Below, piece by piece: positions 15,366 through 22,613 of a stretch of DNA of 64,000 nt; position 1 is the first letter of the stretch; the number at the start of each line of letters is the position of its first letter. The notes beneath the pieces were generated by a model that worked only from the letters and a program-made list of their open reading frames with translations, searched no databases and was not told the DNA's origin. A program made the position numbers and the translations under genes. The DNA lies in NCBI RefSeq assembly GCF_002899675.1, contig NZ_PKUU01000014.1, positions 62,001 to 126,000 on the forward strand, given 5' to 3'. The stretch comes from Clostridium sp. chh4-2. Its GTDB lineage: Bacteria > Bacillota > Clostridia > Lachnospirales > Lachnospiraceae.

Positions 15366-17723
15366 ATGAATAAAGAGAAAAAGAGTATTAAATTATCTGT
15401 CCGCAACCTGGTTGAATTTGTCCTCCGAGGCGGAGATTTGGATAACCGGCGTTTAGCCGGAGCACAAAAAGATGCGATGCAGGCTGGCAGCAAGCTGCAC
15501 CGAAAGATACAAAAGCGTATGGGCGCGGATTATAAAGCGGAAGTGGCGCTGCGCCATACGGTCGATGAAGATGAATATGAGATTGTATTGGAAGGGCGGG
15601 CTGACGGAGTGATTCAACGGCCGTCAGGTGTGATCATAGATGAAATTAAAGGCGTTTATATGGATCTGCAGTATTTGACCGAGCCGGTTCCTGTGCACAT
15701 GGCCCAGGCTATGTGTTACGGCTATATCTGGTGCCATGACCATCAGCTGTCTTCTATTAAAATACAGATGACCTACTGTAATATTGAAACAGAGGAGATT
15801 AAACGCTTTCAGGAAGAGAAAGGTTTTGATGAATTATCCCAGTGGTTTGATGGACTGATTCACGAATATGTGAAATGGGCCAGATTTTTATACCAGCATG
15901 GAGTCTGGCGGGATGAATCCATACACGACCTGGAATTTCCATTTGAATACAGAGAAGGACAGAAGGACCTGGCGGTATCCGTTTACCGTGCAATCAGCCA
16001 GAAGCGGAATCTTTACATCCAGGCGCCAACTGGAATTGGGAAAACATTGTCCACGGTTTTTCCAGCTTTAAAAGCCATTGGAGAAGGAAAAGGGGATAAG
16101 CTGTTTTATCTTACCGCTAAGACAATTACGAGAAGTGTGGCAGAGGAAACTTTTTCTATTCTTCGGAATAAAAACCTCTGTTTTTCAACTGTTACGATCA
16201 CCGCAAAGGACAAACTGTGCTTTCTGGAAAAAGCGGAATGTAATCCGGATGCATGCCCTTACGCCAAAGGACATTTTGACCGTGTAAATGACGCTGTATA
16301 CGATATTATACACCAGGAAACAGGGATAAACAGGGAAGTAATATTGGAATATGCAGAAAAATACCGGGTGTGTCCATTCGAATTCTGCCTGGATATCAGT
16401 AACTGGGTGGATGGAATTATATGTGATTACAACTATGTTTTCGATCCGAATGTGAAGTTAAAACGCTATTTTTCAGAAGGAATTTCAGGGGAGTATCTGT
16501 TTTTGGTGGATGAGGCCCATAACCTCGTATCCAGAGCCAGGGAGATGTACAGTGCGGAAATTGTAAAAGAAGATGTGCTGTTGGTGAAACGTATTATCAA
16601 AGAGCGTTCGTCCAAACTTTCTAAGCTTTTAGATCGGTGCAATGCGATTCTTCTTGAGATGAAGCGGGAATGCCCCTCTTATGTGATTTTACCGGAAATT
16701 AATCATTTTGTCATGGCGGTTATGACAATGTTTGGTGAGCTGGAAAAATTTATGGAAGATAATCCGGAATTTGAGGACAGGGATCTAGTGCTGGACTTCT
16801 ATTTTCAGATTCGTGATTTTTTGAACTTATTTGAAGGTGTGGACGATTCTTACCGGATTTATACCGAATATCTGCCGGATGGAAAGTTTAAGCTGAAGCT
16901 GTTCTGCATCAATCCGGCGAATAATTTAAAGAACTGTCTGGATAAGGGAAACAGCACCGTATTTTTTTCCGCAACCCTTCTTCCGGTTCTGTACTACAAA
17001 GAGCTTTTAAGCGGAAATCTGGAAGAGTATGCAGTATATGCAATGTCTCCATTTCCTCGTGAAAACAGGCTTTTAATGATTGCATCCGATGTCAGCAGCC
17101 GCTATAAGCGCCGGAATGCGCCGGAATACATGAAAATCGTAGAATATATCAGAAAAATTGTGTCCGGCAAACCCGGCAATTACATGGTGTTTTTTCCTTC
17201 CTACCAATACCTGCATGCGGTGGAATCGATCATGGAACAGATGCCGGGATTATCGGACGAATTTGAATACATTGTGCAGGAAACCAATATGGGAGAAGCG
17301 GAAAGGGATACATTTTTAAGTTCTTTTGAATCAGGCCGTGAAAAGTCTTTGGCCGCACTCTGCGTGATGGGAGGTATCTTTTCCGAGGGTATCGATTTAA
17401 AGGAAGATCTGCTGATCGGGGCGATAATCGTCGGCACAGGACTGCCAATGGTCTGCACCGAACAGGAAATTTTAAAAGGATATTTTGAGGAACATGAGAA
17501 AAAAGGCTTTGACTTTGCTTATCAATACCCCGGCATGAATAAAGTAATGCAGGCAGCAGGCAGAGTGATCCGCACTGTAAATGACCGCGGGGTGATCGCT
17601 CTCCTAGACGAACGCTTTCTCCAAAGGGATTACCAACAGCTATTTCCAAGAGAATGGGATCACTATCAGGTAGTCCGCCTAAACCAAGTAGAATCCACCG
17701 TAAAAGAATTTTGGAAAACGTAA
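15366..17723 (+). CDS. DinG/XPD-type Fe-S helicase fused to an N-terminal PD-(D/E)XK nuclease domain
   Basis: This is a 785-residue protein. The N-terminal 180 residues carry a PD-(D/E)XK signature (Asp80 in EGRADGV, then Glu93-Ile-Lys95 in DEIKGVY), like Cas4/RecB-type nucleases. The rest is a superfamily 2 helicase with Walker A APTGIGKT (220-227), four cysteines suited to an Fe-S cluster (LCFLEKAECNPDACPYAKG, YRVCPFEFCLD), a DEAH box (LVDEAHNL) and the C-terminal motif VI region (QAAGRVIRT). It should unwind and cut DNA, probably in repair. The start at 15366 has GGAGG upstream; the ATG at 15361 meets a stop at once. It is transcribed alone. Confidence 0.92.
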   Translation: MNKEKKSIKLSVRNLVEFVLRGGDLDNRRLAGAQKDAMQAGSKLHRKIQKRMGADYKAEVALRHTVDEDEYEIVLEGRADGVIQRPSGVIIDEIKGVYMDLQYLTEPVPVHMAQAMCYGYIWCHDHQLSSIKIQMTYCNIETEEIKRFQEEKGFDELSQWFDGLIHEYVKWARFLYQHGVWRDESIHDLEFPFEYREGQKDLAVSVYRAISQKRNLYIQAPTGIGKTLSTVFPALKAIGEGKGDKLFYLTAKTITRSVAEETFSILRNKNLCFSTVTITAKDKLCFLEKAECNPDACPYAKGHFDRVNDAVYDIIHQETGINREVILEYAEKYRVCPFEFCLDISNWVDGIICDYNYVFDPNVKLKRYFSEGISGEYLFLVDEAHNLVSRAREMYSAEIVKEDVLLVKRIIKERSSKLSKLLDRCNAILLEMKRECPSYVILPEINHFVMAVMTMFGELEKFMEDNPEFEDRDLVLDFYFQIRDFLNLFEGVDDSYRIYTEYLPDGKFKLKLFCINPANNLKNCLDKGNSTVFFSATLLPVLYYKELLSGNLEEYAVYAMSPFPRENRLLMIASDVSSRYKRRNAPEYMKIVEYIRKIVSGKPGNYMVFFPSYQYLHAVESIMEQMPGLSDEFEYIVQETNMGEAERDTFLSSFESGREKSLAALCVMGGIFSEGIDLKEDLLIGAIIVGTGLPMVCTEQEILKGYFEEHEKKGFDFAYQYPGMNKVMQAAGRVIRTVNDRGVIALLDERFLQRDYQQLFPREWDHYQVVRLNQVESTVKEFWKT

Positions 17724-17744
17724 ATCTTTAGTTAACTAAGAAAC

Positions 17745-18037
17745 GCCGGAAAGAAGGGGAAACCTGGGCGGGCGGCGGAACTAGAGAAAGGCAGGGGATT
17801 CGGGTTTCGACCCTAAGTAATACTAGGCCGCCAAGAGCGGAAAAAGGCAGCGCGGCGCCCTTGAACGATGAACTCTTTATGACTTCATCGTTCAAGGGCG
17901 CCTCAAATACTGATTCGGAATTCAGTATTTGTCTGCCTTTTTCCGCTCTTGCCGACCAAGTATCACTAAGGGTCTGCACACGATCCCCTGTCTTTCTCTA
18001 GTTCCGCCGCCCGCCCAGGTTTCCCCTTCTTTCCGGC
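17745..18037. repeat. Large branched inverted repeat, element 1
   Basis: The outer arms 17745-17789 and 17993-18037 are perfect 45-base complements (GCCGGAAAGAAGGGG ... CCCCTTCTTTCCGGC). A second, partly mismatched region leads to a perfect 19-base inner stem (17832-17850 with 17933-17951). The inner stem encloses two separate hairpins: 17854-17872 with 17884-17902 (19 bp) and 17904-17931 (CAAATACTGA with TCAGTATTTG). The whole would fold as a long stem ending in a two-hairpin fork. No coding sequence and no T run were seen. Its left arm resembles the element at 39376. Confidence 0.9.
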
Positions 18038-18087
18038 TGTTGCTTGGCTGGCTGAGGAAAAAAAGATTTGGGGGGATTGTAAGTAAG

Positions 18088-18228
18088 TTTTTACATCAAG
18101 GATGAAGGCATTTTCGGAAAAGCCTTGAGGATTTAATGTAAAGGGTGAGGTCTTTTTGCGAAAAGCTTTGACGTTTAAAGTAAAACATGAAGGCATTTTT
18201 GAAAAACCTTTGACGATCTATATTTGAC
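18088..18228 (+). repeat. Three degenerate tandem copies of the 43-bp repeat
   Basis: TGAAGGCATTTT-like cores start at 18103, 18146 and 18188, giving periods of 43 and 42 bases. Each is followed by a GAAAA-CTTTGA segment and separated by GTAAA. They lie between the two large inverted repeats. A short duplicated segment, TTTGACGATCTATAT, occurs at 18209-18237. Confidence 0.65.
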
Positions 18229-18301
18229 GATCTATATAAATGTGGCTCTACGTAAGTACCTAAGCACAAATATTGTTTTTAACCAGGCTAGCGAAAACCA
18301 G

Positions 18302-18650
18302 CAGGGAATGGGGAGGCGGGGCCGGAAGGAAACGGTCTGAGAGGGAATCCGGGCCGGGGAAGGAAGATACAGCCAATTGGGATCGTATGGAACCCCTTTA
18401 GAACTACTTAGGCCCGTAAGGACAGAACGAGGCAGGTAAAAACTGATTTCCGTCTCAGTTTTTAAAGCGCCGCTGAGCAGCGAAGTCATCAAGAGTTCAC
18501 TGCGAATGGCGCTGGCCTGCCTCGTTCTGTCCTTACGGGCCTTAGTAGTTCTTAGGGGCGAATCCCGAATCCCAATTGGCTGTATCTTCCTTCCCCGGCC
18601 CGGATTCCCTCTCAGACCGTTTCCTTCCGGCCCCGCCTCCCCATTCCCTG
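18302..18650. repeat. Large branched inverted repeat, element 2
   Basis: The outer arms 18302-18382 and 18570-18650 are perfect 81-base complements. After a mismatched stretch a second perfect stem of 26 bases follows (18411-18436 with 18516-18541, GGCCCGTAAGGACAG ... CTGTCCTTACGGGCC). Inside are two hairpins: 18437-18446 with 18455-18464 (TAAAAACTGA/TCAGTTTTTA) and 18466-18513 (AGCGCC ... GGCGCT). The sequence is unrelated to element 1 but the layout is the same. It ends 33 bases before the 3' end of the LysR gene. Confidence 0.92.
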
Positions 18651-18682
18651 CGTACCTCTCGCAACCCCGTTAAATAACAATT

Positions 18683-19558
18683 TTAGAGCATATCCATAAA
18701 TTGTTTTGCGGCTTGGGAGATTGGGAGATTTTCGTTGAAAGCCACAACCATTTGGCGTCCGGGAAGTTTTTCGTCCAGTTTGACGACAAATAGATCTTTA
18801 TCATTGTCGGGAATGCAAAAATCGGGAACGAATGCGATTCCAAGTCCGATACGGGCCAAATCGATCAGGAGATCGTTGCTGCTGAGCTCGATTTCAGGGA
18901 CGAGATCCAACTGGTATTTTTGGAACATGTGATGCAGAAATTCGCTGGTGGTGCTTTTGCGGTCCAGCATCAGAATCGGATATGTCTGGAGCTCCCTCAG
19001 GCTCACTTTTTTGCTCTGGAGAGGGAAATAGTCTTTATGTGCCACAAACACATCACAGAATTCATTGATGATCCTTGTATTCAGGCTGTTGGACAAGGCG
19101 GAGTTGGGAAAGTTGGTAATGATGAAATCAACCTGGCCGTTGTCTAACAGTTTTGCGCATTCGATAGAGGTCTGGTTCATAACTTTAATATGAACGTTGG
19201 GGTACATCTTATGAAATTGATTTAAATGCGGAATCAGGTAATAGCGGCAGATCGTGTCACTGGCGCCGATTCTGAGCTGGCCTCCGTTCAGGGTATTGGC
19301 TTCTAACAGCTGATTCTCCCCTTTTTTGATCAGATTCATGGCTGGTTCAATATGCTTTAAAAGGATTTCCCCCTCCGGCGTCAGCTGGACCCGTTTGGTG
19401 CTTCGGATGAACAAGGTCTGATTCAGCTTTTTTTCTAATACTTTGATGGATTGGCTGACTGCGGACTGGGAGATAAAGAGCTGTTTGGATGCCTCGGAAA
19501 AGCTTAAAGTGATGGCAACATGGTAGAAAACTTTATATAATTCGTAGTTAATGTCCAT
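18683..19558 (-). CDS. LysR-family transcriptional regulator
   Basis: This 291-residue regulator has the N-terminal winged helix (LSFSEASKQLFISQSAVSQS, then VLEKKLNQTLFIR) and a LysR substrate-binding domain (LRIGASDTICRYYLIPHL, VDFIITNFPN). A GGAGG site precedes the ATG at 19558. It diverges from the aspartoacylase-like operon across a 490-base region with direct repeats and a strong promoter, the usual layout for a LysR activator and its target. The effector is unknown. Confidence 0.93.
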   Translation of the reverse strand: MDINYELYKVFYHVAITLSFSEASKQLFISQSAVSQSIKVLEKKLNQTLFIRSTKRVQLTPEGEILLKHIEPAMNLIKKGENQLLEANTLNGGQLRIGASDTICRYYLIPHLNQFHKMYPNVHIKVMNQTSIECAKLLDNGQVDFIITNFPNSALSNSLNTRIINEFCDVFVAHKDYFPLQSKKVSLRELQTYPILMLDRKSTTSEFLHHMFQKYQLDLVPEIELSSNDLLIDLARIGLGIAFVPDFCIPDNDKDLFVVKLDEKLPGRQMVVAFNENLPISQAAKQFMDML

Positions 19559-19736
19559 TATTAGTCCTCCTTATAAAAACAAGGCCATTTTATCAGAAAA
19601 ACGATGAATTGTAAATACCCAAACGTACTTGACTTTTGATATTTGCCGTCTAAGGGTTACGATTCACAGCTCCGGTGGTCTCTGAATAGTAACTTCTGAG
19701 GATCTGTGCTGAGGAGGTTCCGCCACGCTTTACAGA

Positions 19737-19775
19737 GGCAGTTTGGATAAAATTGCAGAAATGGCAGTTTGGATA
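19737..19775 (+). promoter_or_regulatory. Direct repeat, possible operator
   Basis: GGCAGTTTGGATA occurs twice, at 19737-19749 and 19763-19775, with a 26-base period. It lies just upstream of the -35 of the aspartoacylase operon promoter, where a LysR activator would bind. Binding by the divergent LysR protein is inference. Confidence 0.5.
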
Positions 19776-19787
19776 TGATAGCAGGAA

Positions 19788-19816
19788 TTGACAAAATTGA
19801 AAGGATGCATTATAGT
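19788..19816 (+). promoter_or_regulatory. Promoter of the aspartoacylase-like operon
   Basis: TTGACA (19788-19793) and TATAGT (19811-19816) are separated by 17 bases. Transcription should start near 19823, immediately before a hairpin terminator. Confidence 0.8.
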
Positions 19817-19829
19817 CAAAACAAGGTAA

Positions 19830-19860
19830 AGGTGCCCGAAGATCATTTGGGTGCCTTTTT
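19830..19860 (+). terminator. Leader terminator, possible attenuator
   Basis: AGGTGCCCGAA pairs (with G-U pairs) with TTTGGGTGCCT and is followed by TTTTT. It comes only about 10-35 bases after the predicted transcription start and more than 180 bases before the first gene, so most transcripts would stop here unless read-through is regulated. Confidence 0.6.
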
Positions 19861-20046
19861 ATTATATTGTAAAGATACTATGCAGTAAATAGATGCGGAA
19901 CCGGAAGACGGTGAATGGGTATTTACTATTTTGTATCTCATATGATAAAATATTACCTGAACTGGGAAAGGGGTCTGAAACAGGACCTGCTTTCATGGAT
20001 CGGCAGACCGGCAGAAGTAAATATAGAGAAAAGGTGGAAGATTGCC

Positions 20047-20985
20047 ATGGTTAAAACAGTGGTTTCAGTAGGCCTTCCGGTGGATGAGAAGCTGAAGGTT
20101 AAAAAAAATTCCTTGATGCCGGAATCGCTGACAGGACATGAAAAAAGAATATGTGTTGTGACGGGAACTCATGGTGATGAACTGGAAGGGCAGTATGTCT
20201 GCTATGAACTGATCCGGAGAATTAATGAGAACAAGGAGCATTTAAAAGGCATTGTCGATATATTTCCCGCATTGAATCCTCTGGGGATTGATTCGGTCAC
20301 CAGAGGAATTCCTATGTTTGATCTGGATATGAACCGGATTTTTCCGGGAAGTGAGAGCGGGTCGGTGCCGGAATATGTGGCTTCCAAGATTGTTGAGGAC
20401 ATTGCGGGGGCGGATTTGTGCATCGATATCCATGCCAGCAACATTTTTCTGAGGGAGATTCCCCAGGTCCGCATGAGCGAGGGAACGGCTGAGAAGCTGC
20501 TTCCATATGCAAAAGTTCTGAATATTGATTATGTCTGGGTTTATGCGGCGGCCACTGTTTTGGAGGCGACGCTGGCTCACAGTCTGAATACCATAGGGGT
20601 TCCCACCCTTGTTGTGGAAATGGGGGTTGGAATGAGGATTACGGAAGATTACTGCCATCAGCTGACGGACGGGATCTTTTGCGTGATGAAGAAGATGGGA
20701 ATCTGGGATGGGGAGGTAATTGAACCTAAGAAGCCTATCATTTCCACCGACGGTCAGGTTGGCATTATCAATGCTAATGAGCCGGGGATATTTATGCCCC
20801 ATGTGGAGCATTGGGATAATATAAAAAAAGGGGATGCTATCGGTGTGATTTTGAATCCTCTGCAGGGTACGGTGGCGGAAACTCTGTACGCTCCATTTGA
20901 CGGAATGGTGTTTACGCTCAGGGAGTATCCGGTGGTAAACTCGGGATCTTTAATTGCCCGGATTTTAGGGGGTGATTACAGATGA
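20047..20985 (+). CDS. Succinylglutamate desuccinylase/aspartoacylase-family zinc hydrolase (intact zinc site)
   Basis: This 312-residue protein belongs to the M14-like aspartoacylase/AstE family. The zinc ligands are visible as GTHGDELEG (His and Glu) and LCIDIHAS (second His), with the substrate arginine context DLDMNRIFPG. The C-terminal third is a beta-rich lobe. These enzymes remove acyl groups from amino acids, or act on similar amides. The ATG at 20047 has AAAGGTGG upstream and gives nearly the same length as the following paralogue; an upstream in-frame ATG at 19915 lacks a good site. The stop overlaps the next start by 4 bases. Confidence 0.88.
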   Translation: MVKTVVSVGLPVDEKLKVKKNSLMPESLTGHEKRICVVTGTHGDELEGQYVCYELIRRINENKEHLKGIVDIFPALNPLGIDSVTRGIPMFDLDMNRIFPGSESGSVPEYVASKIVEDIAGADLCIDIHASNIFLREIPQVRMSEGTAEKLLPYAKVLNIDYVWVYAAATVLEATLAHSLNTIGVPTLVVEMGVGMRITEDYCHQLTDGIFCVMKKMGIWDGEVIEPKKPIISTDGQVGIINANEPGIFMPHVEHWDNIKKGDAIGVILNPLQGTVAETLYAPFDGMVFTLREYPVVNSGSLIARILGGDYR

Positions 20986-21917
20986 GAAAAGAGATCATTT
21001 ACAGTTTAAAGGGTTCTTATCGTGATGATTTGAACGTTTATGGGTATCATTTTGGTAAGGGGGAGCCTTCGGCCTGCGTGGTTGGGGCGATCCGGGGAAA
21101 TGAGATACAGCAGCTTTACGTTTGCTCCCAATTGGTAAAAGCGCTCAAGGAACTGGAAGAAAAGGGGGCCATTGTCTCCAATAACGAGATTCTGGTGATT
21201 CCTTCCGTGAATCATTCATCCATGAATATTGGGAAACGGTTCTGGACCGTGGATAATTCGGATATCAACCGGATGTTTCCGGGGCAGGCACAGGGCGAGA
21301 CTACCCAAAGGATCGCTGCAGGCGTGTTTGACGTGGTTCAGAAATACAGCTATGGCATCCAGTTTACCAGCTTTTACATGAAAGGAGATTTTATTCCCCA
21401 TGTGAGGATGATGGAAACAGGATTTCAAAGCGCGAGCCTGGCTAATTTATTCGGACTCCCTTATGTGGTAATACGAAAACCAAGGCCTTATGATACGGCT
21501 ACGTTGAATTATAATTGGCAGATTTGGGATACCAATGCATTTTCCCTTTATACCAGCGCCACGGATCATATTGATGAAGCTTCCGCCAGACAGGCTGTGG
21601 CTTCTGTACTGCGTTTTTTGACCCGTATGGGAATTTTAAGGTATACCAGCCACAGCGGCTATATCGCCAGCGTGATCAGGGAAGAGGACCTGATGAGCGT
21701 GAAAACCGATATGGCCGGAATATACAAGAGCATGGCGGCGCCGGGAAAGGAAGTGCGCCGGGGAGACGTTTTGGCGGAGATTCTGGACCCCTACGAGGGG
21801 GAGATTCTGAGCCAGATCCTGTCGCCTACAGACGGAATCATATTTTTTTCCCACAATGCCCCATTAGTGATGGAAGGCGCAGTGATTTTTAAAATAATCA
21901 GACGCCTTCACGAATAG
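20982..21917 (+). CDS. Aspartoacylase-like paralogue lacking the zinc ligands
   Basis: This 311-residue paralogue of the preceding protein keeps the family plan: VNHSSMNIGKRFWTVDNSDI, NRMFPGQAQGE and a C-terminal lobe with the DPYEGEILSQ turn. At the zinc site HGDE is replaced by RGNE (AIRGNEIQQ), and the second histidine motif DIHAS is replaced by QFTSF. It is therefore predicted to be catalytically dead and may act as a regulatory or structural partner of the intact copy. The ATGA overlap with the upstream gene gives coupled, equal expression. Confidence 0.85.
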   Translation: MRKEIIYSLKGSYRDDLNVYGYHFGKGEPSACVVGAIRGNEIQQLYVCSQLVKALKELEEKGAIVSNNEILVIPSVNHSSMNIGKRFWTVDNSDINRMFPGQAQGETTQRIAAGVFDVVQKYSYGIQFTSFYMKGDFIPHVRMMETGFQSASLANLFGLPYVVIRKPRPYDTATLNYNWQIWDTNAFSLYTSATDHIDEASARQAVASVLRFLTRMGILRYTSHSGYIASVIREEDLMSVKTDMAGIYKSMAAPGKEVRRGDVLAEILDPYEGEILSQILSPTDGIIFFSHNAPLVMEGAVIFKIIRRLHE

Positions 21918-21933
21918 AAGAGAGGAAAATAAA

Positions 21934-22473
21934 ATGGAACACGATTTTTATCAAATGTATCTGGAAGAGCTGGAGCAGATTATTCCCTGTACAAAACAGG
22001 AGGAAATTCTTCTTTTAGATCAGCTCCGCCAAGGCAGGGAAGACGCAAAAGCCCGGTTGATTGAAGGAAATTTAAAACAGGCGTTGGAGTATGCCAAAGA
22101 ATATGAGAACAAGGGACTTCCCATGGGGGATTTGGTACAGGAAGCCAGCATGGCGTTAACCATGGCTGCGGGCAGTTTTGAAACCGGTAATTTTCAGGAT
22201 TATCTGGAACAGGAGATCAAAAAGGCGCTGGAAATGGCTATTGAAGAGCAGATGGCGGAAAACAGGACCGAGGAAGAGATAGCGGCCCGTGTAAATGTGC
22301 TTCAAAAGGTCTCTCAGGTCATGGCTGAGGAGCTTGGCCGGGAGGCTACGCTGGCGGAATTGGCCGCCAGGATGAGGATGACTGAGGATGAAATCAGGGA
22401 GATTATGAAAATAACATTGGACGCGGTCAATGTGATGCAGTCCGCAGGGGACTTGACGGAAGAACAGGAATAG
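21934..22473 (+). CDS. Sigma-70-like protein with regions 2 and 3 but no region 4
   Basis: This is a 179-residue acidic protein. NLKQALEYAKEYENKGLPMG followed by DLVQEASMAL matches sigma regions 2.1-2.2 (the core-binding part), and LGREATLAELAARMRMTEDE matches region 3. The stretch expected to contain the -10 recognition helix is shortened and acidic (GSFETGNFQDYLEQEIKKAL), and region 4, which reads the -35, is absent. It may bind core RNA polymerase without acting as a normal sigma factor. It lies 16 bases after the aspartoacylase pair, probably in the same operon, and ends at a terminator. Confidence 0.75.
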   Translation: MEHDFYQMYLEELEQIIPCTKQEEILLLDQLRQGREDAKARLIEGNLKQALEYAKEYENKGLPMGDLVQEASMALTMAAGSFETGNFQDYLEQEIKKALEMAIEEQMAENRTEEEIAARVNVLQKVSQVMAEELGREATLAELAARMRMTEDEIREIMKITLDAVNVMQSAGDLTEEQE

Positions 22474-22513
22474 CCGCATTCAATAGCCGTATGGAATGAA
22501 TATCAAGTTGCGT

Positions 22514-22553
22514 TTGCCATGTATCTGGGATATAATAGATACATGGCAATTTT
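22514..22553 (+). terminator. Rho-independent terminator
   Basis: TGCCATGTATCT pairs with AGATACATGGCA around a GGGATATAAT loop and is followed by ATTTTT. It ends the operon of the aspartoacylase and sigma-like genes. Confidence 0.85.
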
Positions 22554-22613
22554 TAGCTGCGAAAGAGTAAAAAGGGGATGTATAAGGAAAATTAAATTAG
22601 GGAGGTAGTTGGC

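Noticed and set aside
18088..18228. Short tandem repeats that might be a CRISPR array
   Set aside because: Only three copies with many differences, no constant repeat with variable spacers and no cas genes nearby.
17728..18492. Minus-strand reading frames of 76-86 residues inside the giant inverted repeats
   Set aside because: They follow the palindromic arms, lack ribosome binding sites and have no protein-like composition; they are by-products of GC-rich noncoding sequence.
17745..18650. Inverted repeats as integron attC sites or ends of an insertion sequence
   Set aside because: No integrase or transposase gene lies between or near them, no R-box GTTRRRY core was seen, and the arms are far longer than attC stems or IS ends.
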